A DNA stretch of 43,261 bases from the NCBI GenBank assembly GCA_016763695.1, contig JAESTH010000307.1:1-43261 (forward strand), given 5' to 3'. Positions 36,531 to 43,261 of this stretch are shown here, piece after piece (positions within the stretch are counted from its first letter, which is position 1; each line of letters begins with the position of its first letter). The position numbers and the translations under genes are program-made. The DNA is from Alcanivoracaceae bacterium. GTDB taxonomy: Bacteria > Pseudomonadota > Gammaproteobacteria > Xanthomonadales > Marinicellaceae. The notes below the pieces were generated by a model that had not been told where the DNA came from, ran no database searches, and was given only the letters and a program-made list of their open reading frames with translations.

Positions 36531-38728
36531 TGAGCTGCCCCCGTTTGCAGGTGTTTTATAAAATAGTTACTGATGGTTTTCCATACATGTATTTGTGACT
36601 TTTCTCCACTGATGCCGTGTTTGGCACCAGGGTAAATCATGCTATCAAACATAATACCTTGATCCTGCATAACTTTAAATAGTTTAGTAGAATTGGTAAA
36701 TAACACATTGTCATCCGCCATGCCATGAATCACTAACAGCGGATTATTAATGTTTTTCACATCATCAAATACTGCAGTGGACTTGTAACCATCCGGATTG
36801 AGTTGCGGTGTTGACATATAGCGTTCGGTATAAAAGGTATCGTATAGGGCGAAATCTGTCACTGGTGCAACGGCCACTCCAATAGCAAAAGCATCGGTTT
36901 TTGTCATGGCTTTTAATGCCATAAAACCACCATAAGACCAACCAAATATACCAATTTTATCCGCATTAACATATTTTAAGGATTTAAGGTATGTCACTCC
37001 GATCAATTGATCTTCGATTTCTGCACCTCCCATGTGTTTATAAATAGCCGACTCAAATTTCACCCCGCGTCTGGCACTGCCTCTATTGTCCAGAGCGAAA
37101 ACAATGAATCCGTTTTGTGCCATATATTGCTCTATGACTCTCCCCCAACTATTGGTCACCATTTGTGCATGTGGTCCTCCATATGTGTATACAAATACTG
37201 GATATTTATTTTCTGGCATAAAACCTTTGGGTAAAATAATACGATAATGCAATACCTGACCATCTGCTGTTTTCAATTCTCCAAAACTGGTTTTCTGATG
37301 TGATTGTAGGTAAGGATAGTATGGGTGATTTTTATTGATGGTGTTATCATTTAAGACGGTCAATAACTGACCAGTGATTTCGTACAATGCCACAGACTCT
37401 GGGTTGTCTCTATCTGACCAGTTATCAATGTAAAATTGGGCAGTATCATCCAATGTTATGTTATGCCAGCCAGCCTTGCTAGAAACTTTATGACCTTCTG
37501 CGCCTGCAAGCATTGATTGTGAATACAGGTGCTTTTCAATAGCTGACTCTTTACTGGCAGTATAATAAATAAGCTGCCTGTCTTCATCAATGGCCTTGAT
37601 TTTATCAACCACCCACTGTCCTTTGGTAATTTGCCTGAGTAGTTGCCCTTTGTTATCATAATGATACAGGTGTTTGTAGCCATCTCTTTCTGATGCCCAG
37701 ACAAAGTCATTGTCTTTGAGAAAATATAAATCACTGTGTAAATTTAACCAAGTGTCGCTGTTTTCTTCCAGTATTTTACGAGTAGCCCCATTAAGCTGAG
37801 CAAAATTTAGGCTTAACTGCTGCTGATTACGGCTTTGTAATTGATAACTTAATGTCTTACTATCAGGCAACCATTTAACTCTGGGTAGATAAATATCCTG
37901 ATTGTTTCCCAGGTCAATCCACTGGGTTTTATCGGTTGATAAATCATATATTGCTAGCTTAACTATCACATTAGCCTCACCCGTATATGGATAACGCTGC
38001 TTGACAATCTCAATGGTATCAGCATTTATTTCATATCTTTGGGTGATGGCAACTGTAGATTCATCGACTTGAATATAGGCGATTTTTTGTTCATCCTTTG
38101 ACCACCAATAACCTGTATCTCTATCCATTTCTTCTTGGGCGACAAATTCTGCCATACCATTTTTAATGGTGTCTTTGCCATCAAAGGTTAATTGACGGGT
38201 TTTATTGGCATGTAAATCAACCACAAAAATATTCTGCTTACGTATAAATGACACGTAAGCACCATTGGGTGAAAATCGTGCATCGGTATCAAAGTCTTCA
38301 GAATCAGTGACCTGTTGAACCGCTTTAGTCAATAAGTTATAAACAAACAGGTTACCACTTAATGGAAACAGTATTTGTGCCCCATCTTGGGACCAGGAAT
38401 ATTCAACAATGCCTGTGAAGCTTGCTGTTCTTTGCCTTTCCCTGCGGGCTTTTTCTTCAGCGGAAAGTTTTTCACCTTCTGGCAGTAGGACTTTAGAATC
38501 GACCAGAATCAGCTTCTTTCCTGATTCAATGTGGTATTGCCATAAATCAAACTGATCCTTGTCATCAGCCTTGCCCTGAAGGAAGGTGACACGTACACCA
38601 TCGGGTGAGAACATGACACTGCGCATGGGCACACCAGACAAGCTGGGAGAAGAAAAAATTCGTTCAATGGTTAAATCCTTAGCAAGGGCTGTATTCATCA
38701 TAATTATTGTTAGTATTAGTGTTTTCAT
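36527..38728 (-). CDS. exported dipeptidyl peptidase IV-type serine peptidase (family S9B)
   Basis: DPP4-type enzymes release X-Pro dipeptides from peptide N-termini. The 733 residues have a short signal peptide (about 1-16), a beta-propeller domain to about 470, and an alpha/beta hydrolase domain. The triad is S598 in GWSYGGF, D672 in HGMADDNV and H704 in GAKHGIS; the D-to-H spacing of 32 equals that of human DPP4. The E199-E200 pair in FVAQEEMDR is the usual site that holds the substrate amino terminus. It is the first gene of a three-gene exported group, followed by the TlpA-like lipoprotein. Confidence 0.93.
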   Translation of the reverse strand: MKTLILTIIMMNTALAKDLTIERIFSSPSLSGVPMRSVMFSPDGVRVTFLQGKADDKDQFDLWQYHIESGKKLILVDSKVLLPEGEKLSAEEKARRERQRTASFTGIVEYSWSQDGAQILFPLSGNLFVYNLLTKAVQQVTDSEDFDTDARFSPNGAYVSFIRKQNIFVVDLHANKTRQLTFDGKDTIKNGMAEFVAQEEMDRDTGYWWSKDEQKIAYIQVDESTVAITQRYEINADTIEIVKQRYPYTGEANVIVKLAIYDLSTDKTQWIDLGNNQDIYLPRVKWLPDSKTLSYQLQSRNQQQLSLNFAQLNGATRKILEENSDTWLNLHSDLYFLKDNDFVWASERDGYKHLYHYDNKGQLLRQITKGQWVVDKIKAIDEDRQLIYYTASKESAIEKHLYSQSMLAGAEGHKVSSKAGWHNITLDDTAQFYIDNWSDRDNPESVALYEITGQLLTVLNDNTINKNHPYYPYLQSHQKTSFGELKTADGQVLHYRIILPKGFMPENKYPVFVYTYGGPHAQMVTNSWGRVIEQYMAQNGFIVFALDNRGSARRGVKFESAIYKHMGGAEIEDQLIGVTYLKSLKYVNADKIGIFGWSYGGFMALKAMTKTDAFAIGVAVAPVTDFALYDTFYTERYMSTPQLNPDGYKSTAVFDDVKNINNPLLVIHGMADDNVLFTNSTKLFKVMQDQGIMFDSMIYPGAKHGISGEKSQIHVWKTISNYFIKHLQTGAAQ

Positions 38729-38763
38729 GTGCTATATCTTAGCAGATGTCCGCACATTAAAAC

Positions 38764-38790
38764 AAAAAAAGCCCAATTAATGGACTTTTA
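38764..38790 (-). terminator. rho-independent terminator after the DUF4252 gene
   Basis: Read on the minus strand, AAAAGTCCA pairs with TGGGCTTTT (one wobble) around a short AT loop and runs into seven T residues. It ends the DUF4252 transcript and insulates the peptidase gene downstream. Confidence 0.8.
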
Positions 38791-38836
38791 TAGTTTGCAT
38801 ATACTCACTGTGGTTGCCGATTGCAAATTTTCTCAA

Positions 38837-39352
38837 TCAATGGCCAACAATATCATTCAGATCGACATCAAAATGATCGGAAATTTGCGCAAGTTGCTGT
38901 AAATCAACCACACCTTCCATGCTAATAATAACCAGTTCATCACCTTCTTCCATCACAACAATCATGGCATCCTCTAAGTAATGATCTTTTATTTTTGCAA
39001 TGATATAAACCATCTCATCCTTTTCTCTGACTGTCACTATTTGCTCGTAGCCTTTAGCAGATAAATCATCAACTTTTGACTTGATGAGTTTAGTTAGTTT
39101 TTGGGTGTTTTTATTATTATCCAACTCATATACCGATACTCTTATTTTATCTAACCCCTTTAATACGGTGTTTAAATCATTTGCATCTTTATCATCGGAA
39201 AAAGCCAAAATAGTTTTAATGATACTGGTACTTAAGTTGATGTTCACCTGTGGGTCACTACCCACAACACTGGTGACCTCATCAATAAATGATTTTGCAT
39301 TAATGGCAGTAAAAGATAGGCTTAAGATTAATGTTACTAATAGTTTTTTCAT
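38837..39352 (-). CDS. exported DUF4252 protein
   Basis: The 171 residues begin with a signal peptide (cleavage likely after INA at about 19). The rest matches the DUF4252 pattern: an LDKIRVSVYEL strand, a KGYEQIVTVREKDEMVYIIAK stretch, and EEGDELVIISMEGVVDLQQLAQI near the end. The family is found in many Bacteroidetes and some Proteobacteria and has no assigned function. It is a single-gene unit with its own terminator and is divergent from the DUF2189 gene. Confidence 0.8.
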   Translation of the reverse strand: MKKLLVTLILSLSFTAINAKSFIDEVTSVVGSDPQVNINLSTSIIKTILAFSDDKDANDLNTVLKGLDKIRVSVYELDNNKNTQKLTKLIKSKVDDLSAKGYEQIVTVREKDEMVYIIAKIKDHYLEDAMIVVMEEGDELVIISMEGVVDLQQLAQISDHFDVDLNDIVGH

Positions 39353-39465
39353 AATTTTCCTCGTTTGTAAATATTGTACTGATAACGAAGATAGTTAATA
39401 AATGTTACTTTGCTCTTGGGGTTTAGCCCATTTTTTGCTAGTATTGTTATAAAAGGGTGTAAATT

Positions 39466-40289
39466 ATGGTAGAAAACAACAATAATATTGATAATGATTC
39501 AGAGCAATACATTAAACCATTAGTTGCACCATGTCGAACAGTGGGCATGGATGCGCCTTATAGATGGCTAAAAAAAGGCTTTCTGGATTTTAAAAGGGTT
39601 CCTAGACTGAGCTTGAGTTATGGCATCGTCATGGTGTTTGTGAGTATTTTGATCACTTATGTTGCCTATAGCGCACATTCTATTGTCTTATCTATTGCCT
39701 TGGTAGCAGGTTTTTTCTTTATGGGCCCTGCCATCGCCATTGGTTTATATTCAATGAGCAGGCAGCTTGACAATGGCGTCACACCTAAATTTTTACGTTG
39801 TATTAAAGAAGGCAAAAGGTACTTGGGTAATGAGATGGTGCTGGCCTTTGTGTTTTTGATTGTGTTTCTGATTTGGGCACGTGCTGCCAGTATGGTTCAT
39901 ATCTTTTTTCCATCTATGTCTAGCATGTCAATAAATGACTGGCTGGTTTTTTAAGCATTGGTTCAGCAGTTGGTGCAATCTTCGCTGCGGTTGTATTCTG
40001 TTTTGGAGCTTTTTCAATACCCATGATGATGGATAGAAACGTTGATGCCATTACCGCCATTCTCACTTCAATCAACGCTGTTTTGAAAAACAAGCTGGTT
40101 ATGATTGTATGGGGGCTGATTATTGTTGGATTGATACTTATTGGTATTGCCACATTTTTTATAGGTTTCGCTATTTTACTACCTATAGTAGGACATGCAT
40201 CATGGCATGCCTACCGGGAAGTTGTAGATGCTGAACAATGGGAACTGGGTCCAGGCTTGGGTAGAGATGAGGGTGAGTCAGAGAGTTAA
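39466..40289 (+). CDS. DUF2189 integral membrane protein, interrupted by a one-base frameshift as sequenced
   Basis: The protein has about six membrane segments and the DUF2189 pattern: an N-terminal DAPYRWLKKGFLDFKRVPRLSLSYG, FMGPAIAIGLYSMSRQL, and a C-terminal LPIVGHASWHAYREVVD. The first frame stops at 39954 directly after a run of six T (39947-39952). One extra T makes DWLVFLSIGSAVGAIF and joins the two parts into 274 residues with nothing lost. Function is unknown. The stop overlaps the bcp stop on the other strand by four bases. A sequencing indel is more likely than a true pseudogene, but this gene is probably not essential. Confidence 0.85.
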
Positions 40290-40750
40290 TCTAAACTCTC
40301 TATAAAATCATAAACGTCCTGCGCGTGACCTTTGACTCGCAAGTTACGCCATTGTTTGATTAATACACCTTGCGGATCTATCACAAAGGTAGAACGCACT
40401 ATGCCCATATAGGTTTTGCCAAAATTCTTTTTTTCCTGTATCACACCAAAATAGTTACAGACCTGTTCTTCTGTATCGGCAATAAGGTCAAAAGCAAAAT
40501 CATATTTTGTTTTAAAGTTTTCCTGTCGTTTCAAACTATCAATGGAAACACCCAATATATTGGCATTAAGATCAGAAAACTGCGGGAACAACTCTGTAAA
40601 ATCACAACTTTCTGTAGTGCAGCCTGGAGTGCTGGCTTTGGGGTAAAAGTAAATAACCAGATATTTTCCGAGGTAGTCAGAAAGTCTCGCCTGTTTGTTA
40701 CCTGTCAATAAAATATCAAAATCTTTGATTTTTTCGTCAATCTTAACCAT
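40286..40750 (-). CDS. bcp: thiol peroxidase Bcp (peroxiredoxin Q type)
   Basis: Bcp reduces hydrogen peroxide and lipid hydroperoxides using thioredoxin. The 154 residues match the family. The peroxidatic cysteine C44 lies in YPKASTPGCTTESCDF and the resolving cysteine C49 is five residues on, the atypical 2-Cys arrangement of Bcp. The LGVSIDS and FVIDPQG segments fit. It is divergent from dapA with a gap of 51 bases, and meets the DUF2189 gene tail to tail. Confidence 0.95.
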   Translation of the reverse strand: MVKIDEKIKDFDILLTGNKQARLSDYLGKYLVIYFYPKASTPGCTTESCDFTELFPQFSDLNANILGVSIDSLKRQENFKTKYDFAFDLIADTEEQVCNYFGVIQEKKNFGKTYMGIVRSTFVIDPQGVLIKQWRNLRVKGHAQDVYDFIESLD

Positions 40751-40801
40751 TTGTTAAACCTTTTTCGGATAAAATACGCAAGTTATCTTATTTTGAGCAA
40801 A

Positions 40802-41710
40802 ATGTCCAACTTAACTTCAAAAGAATTGTATGGCAGTATGACTGCCCTGGTCACGCCTATGTCCAATAATGGCGAGATAGATTATATTCAATGGCAAAAA
40901 TTAATTCAGCATCAAATTAAGGCTGGCATTAAGGCCATTATAGTAGCAGGTACTACTGGTGAATCCGCTCTACTAAATAATAGTGAGTTCGAACAACTAT
41001 TAAGCATTGCTGTTGAATGCTGTAAAAACAGCCCGACACATGTGATTGCGCAAACAGGCAATATTTCAGCAAACATAGTGATAGAGAATAATAAAGTTGC
41101 CAGCCAATCAGGTGCTGATGCCGTGTTGGTTGTGACACCTTATTATATACGTACCACCCAAAAAGGTTTATATCAACATTTTATGAAAGTTGCCGATGCC
41201 AGTGACTTACCTATTATTTTATATAATGTGCCTACCCGTACGCAAAATGATATGTTGGCAAAAACCACAGCTTCATTAGCTCAACATAAAAATATTATTG
41301 GCATTAAAGAAGCGGCACCAGATGAAAACAGAATAACTGAACTGGTAAATAAGATAACGACTGACTTTGTCATATTATCTGGCAATGACGACACATTTTT
41401 ACTTTCAATGCAACAAGGAGCCGCTGGCGTTATAAGTGTAGCCAGTAATGTTCGACCACTGCTAATTAGTCAGATATGCAATTTGATGGCACTTGGCGAT
41501 GTTATTTCTGCAAAAAAATTAAATTCTAGTCTGGTAAACTTATTTAAAATGTTATCATATCAGCCCAATCCTATTCCCGTGAAGTATTTATTGCATCAAG
41601 CAAGCTTGATTGGCAATGGCATTAGATTACCTTTGGTCTGGTTAGATAGCAATATTGCTGGCTCCAAACTTGAGATTGAACAAATTATTAAAGAATATTC
41701 AAAAATATGA
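40802..41710 (+). CDS. dapA: 4-hydroxy-tetrahydrodipicolinate synthase
   Basis: DapA condenses pyruvate with aspartate semialdehyde, the entry step to diaminopimelate and lysine. From ATG 40802 it has 302 residues: GSMTALVTPM, GTTGESALL, VTPYYIRTTQKGLYQHF, YNVPTRT, and the Schiff-base lysine in IIGIKEA. NPIPVKYLLH near the end is typical. A frame extension to TTG 40751 adds residues outside the family and starts at the bcp start, so I reject it. The stop overlaps the bamC start, the same order as E. coli dapA-bamC. Confidence 0.96.
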   Translation: MSNLTSKELYGSMTALVTPMSNNGEIDYIQWQKLIQHQIKAGIKAIIVAGTTGESALLNNSEFEQLLSIAVECCKNSPTHVIAQTGNISANIVIENNKVASQSGADAVLVVTPYYIRTTQKGLYQHFMKVADASDLPIILYNVPTRTQNDMLAKTTASLAQHKNIIGIKEAAPDENRITELVNKITTDFVILSGNDDTFLLSMQQGAAGVISVASNVRPLLISQICNLMALGDVISAKKLNSSLVNLFKMLSYQPNPIPVKYLLHQASLIGNGIRLPLVWLDSNIAGSKLEIEQIIKEYSKI

Positions 41711-42318
41711 AAAAATTATTATTACTTACAATTGTGGCGATGTTTCTAAACGGTTGCCGTTATATAAATACCAAAGAAAGATACGTTGATGCCACTGAAT
41801 CTCCTGATTTAATCATACCTGAAGGCGTTGATGAGCCAAATTCATCCTCTACTCTGAAAATTCCTAAAGTTGACTCAGAACGACAATTAGCAAAAGAATT
41901 CAATCGGGTACCACCAGATATGCCTATTAGAACCAAACAATCAGACAATGGTGGATTGAGAATTGAGAATATAGATGATTTTCCTGTTTTAACCGTTAAA
42001 ACAGATAAGTTGTATATGTGGGAAGCAATGAACAATCTTGAAATTGAGAACTGGGCTCAGGTCAGTGCAGATGAAGAGTCTTGTGTGATTGCACTTAAAT
42101 ATACCGATCAGGAAGCAAAAGGCAGAGCAGATGCCAATTTCATCAAAAAAATATTTACCCGTAATAAGTTTTATACAGATTACACCGGCATTTATACAAT
42201 GACCTGTAATCAGACTGGCGATAAAACTCAGGTGAAATTTTCTAAAAAGGACGGTTCAGCTGCGAAATCATTTCTGGCAGATAATGTCATGACTCATCTC
42301 TATGAGCAATTTGAATAA
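41707..42318 (+). CDS. bamC: outer membrane assembly lipoprotein BamC, short form
   Basis: BamC is an accessory lipoprotein of the BAM complex that inserts outer membrane proteins. The signal peptide ends in lipobox L-N-G-C with Cys17. A disordered stretch follows (about 18-75) that includes a PPDMPI segment, then one helix-grip-like domain (about 95-200). At 203 residues it is much shorter than E. coli BamC (344), which has two such domains. Position directly after dapA, with ATGA overlap, supports the name. No frameshift is visible that would explain the size. Confidence 0.82.
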   Translation: MKKLLLLTIVAMFLNGCRYINTKERYVDATESPDLIIPEGVDEPNSSSTLKIPKVDSERQLAKEFNRVPPDMPIRTKQSDNGGLRIENIDDFPVLTVKTDKLYMWEAMNNLEIENWAQVSADEESCVIALKYTDQEAKGRADANFIKKIFTRNKFYTDYTGIYTMTCNQTGDKTQVKFSKKDGSAAKSFLADNVMTHLYEQFE

Positions 42319-42345
42319 CGCCAGCAAAACTGAAAGCCGATTTAA

Positions 42346-42383
42346 GGTACTTGGACACAATTTACATTGCAACTTCAAGTACC
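42346..42383. repeat. inverted repeat between bamC and the transporter gene
   Basis: GGTACTTG (42346-42353) and CAAGTACC (42376-42383) are exact reverse complements with a 22-base spacer. There is no T tract directly after. It could be a weak terminator or an operator. Confidence 0.35.
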
Positions 42384-42425
42384 CAAGCTGCCTGAATAAA
42401 AAAATAGCTTCAGACAATCTATTTT

Positions 42426-43261
42426 ATGTATAACCGCTATCTAAGCGTTTTTAAAAAGCATTATCCAGCAAAAAGACTGGCTCCAATGCTAGCCCTTATT
42501 GTGGCACTTTCTCCATTTGCCATTGATACTTATTTGCCAGCCATTCCGACTATGGCTCGATTTTTCCAGGTTGATATACAACTTGTAGAATTATCTATAC
42601 CCATATACTTGTTTGGCTTTGCACTTGGACAGATAATGGGCGGGCCGATTTCAGATAATTATGGCAGAAGTTGGATTGGCGTGATTGGCTTAAGCGTATT
42701 TTTCCTGACCAGTTTTTCCATTATGTTTGCCACCAGTGTTCAACAACTTTGGACTCTTAGGTTTATTCAGGCGTATGGTGGAGGATTTGGACTGGTTATC
42801 TGTGCGGCCATTGTCCGAGATTTATATAATGGTAAAGATGCTGCCAAAATATTTACTCTGGTCGGCTTTATCATGATGGTGGCGCCATTGATTGCGCCAG
42901 CTGTGGGCTCAATATTATTGCAGTATTTTAACTGGCAATCTATTTTCGCCTTGTTGGCCTTCTATGCCTTTATCCAGATATTTGTTATTTTTTTATTTAT
43001 ACCAGAAACAAAAAGACTAAGGAGAGTGGCTGGTTTTGAACATGTCAATATGCAGCAGATACTGATCAACTATAAAAATATTATCGGTAATAAGTCAGCA
43101 CTGGCATTTTTATTATGCAGTAGTTTTGTTGCAGCAACCATGTTTGCTTTTTTAACAGAGGCCTCCTTTTTATATATAGAATACTTTCATGTAAAGGAAA
43201 GCAATTTTGCCTGGTTGTTTGGGTTAAACATTATTAGCATGATGACCTTCAATAGAATCAA
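42426..43261 (+). CDS. Bcr/CflA-type multidrug MFS transporter, 3' end cut off by the window
   Basis: The frame opens at ATG 42426 and stays open to the window end, giving 278 residues without a stop. It begins with a short basic tail, then LALIVALSPFAIDTYLPAIPTMA, the first helix typical of the Bcr/CflA drug:H+ antiporters. LFGFALGQIMGGPISDNYGR is the MFS motif A region, and APLIAPAVGSILL the motif C region. About seven to eight membrane segments are visible. The substrate is unknown; bicyclomycin, sulfonamides and chloramphenicol are known for relatives. Confidence 0.9.
   Translation, partial: MYNRYLSVFKKHYPAKRLAPMLALIVALSPFAIDTYLPAIPTMARFFQVDIQLVELSIPIYLFGFALGQIMGGPISDNYGRSWIGVIGLSVFFLTSFSIMFATSVQQLWTLRFIQAYGGGFGLVICAAIVRDLYNGKDAAKIFTLVGFIMMVAPLIAPAVGSILLQYFNWQSIFALLAFYAFIQIFVIFLFIPETKRLRRVAGFEHVNMQQILINYKNIIGNKSALAFLLCSSFVAATMFAFLTEASFLYIEYFHVKESNFAWLFGLNIISMMTFNRI

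Noticed and set aside
40751-40801. N-terminal extension of dapA from TTG 40751
   Set aside because: It starts at the base next to the bcp start codon and adds residues not found in DapA; ATG 40802 fits the family.
1-43261. CRISPR arrays, transposases, integrases, toxin-antitoxin or defence genes
   Set aside because: I looked for direct repeats with spacers and for such protein motifs across the window and saw none; the content is core envelope and metabolic genes.

Overview
The window is ordinary chromosomal DNA from an AT-rich gammaproteobacterium (roughly 40% GC by eye). The gene orders point there: the division and cell wall (dcw) cluster running into ftsZ and lpxC, lolB-ispE-tRNA-Gln-prs-rplY-pth, and dapA-bamC. 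A fused ThrA, LolB, BamC, ZapE and an AmpG permease agree with this. I cannot name the genus. I see no insertion sequence, prophage, CRISPR array, rRNA or recognisable defence system, and I would not claim a wholly new system here.

Layout. (1) 1-14390, plus strand: rsmH (5' end cut off), ftsL, ftsI, murE, murF, mraY, ftsW, murG, murC, ddl, ftsQ, ftsA, ftsZ. Most junctions overlap, commonly as ATGA, up to ftsA. A clear hairpin terminator follows ftsZ. murD is missing from its usual place between mraY and ftsW. murC and ddl each carry a single-base frameshift as sequenced, and the ftsL/ftsI junction may carry another. (2) 14511-16901: lpxC with its own good promoter, a small DUF6491-like lipoprotein, and an unrecognised exported beta-rich protein. 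(3) 16902-17206: a gene-free stretch holding a nested inverted-repeat element. (4) 17207-23745: thrA, lolB, ispE, tRNA-Gln(UUG), prs (with a short upstream ORF that overlaps its start), rplY and pth. (5) 23824-26573, minus strand: a protein joining cyclic-nucleotide-binding domains to a rhodanese, and ampG. (6) 26754-30220, plus strand: an alpha/beta hydrolase, zapE, ftsE, ftsX. (7) 30288-33355, minus strand: a YceF-type Maf protein and PBP1A. (8) 33514-38728: a small membrane protein, then an exported minus-strand group of metallophosphoesterase, TlpA-like lipoprotein and DPP4-type peptidase. (9) 38837-43261: a DUF4252 protein, a DUF2189 membrane protein (frameshifted), bcp, dapA, bamC, and a Bcr/CflA-type transporter cut by the window end.

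How the genes fit together: most of the window builds and divides the cell envelope. MurE/F/C, Ddl, MraY and MurG make lipid II. FtsW/FtsI and PBP1A polymerise it. FtsZ/A/Q/L, ZapE and FtsEX organise the divisome. AmpG recovers wall fragments, LpxC starts lipid A synthesis, and LolB and BamC serve the outer membrane. DapA and ThrA supply diaminopimelate and threonine/methionine precursors, and IspE supplies isoprenoids for the lipid carrier.

Three clear frameshifts and one possible one all correspond to one missing base, mostly at or next to A or T runs. In otherwise intact, largely essential genes, I read these as probable sequencing or assembly indels rather than gene decay.
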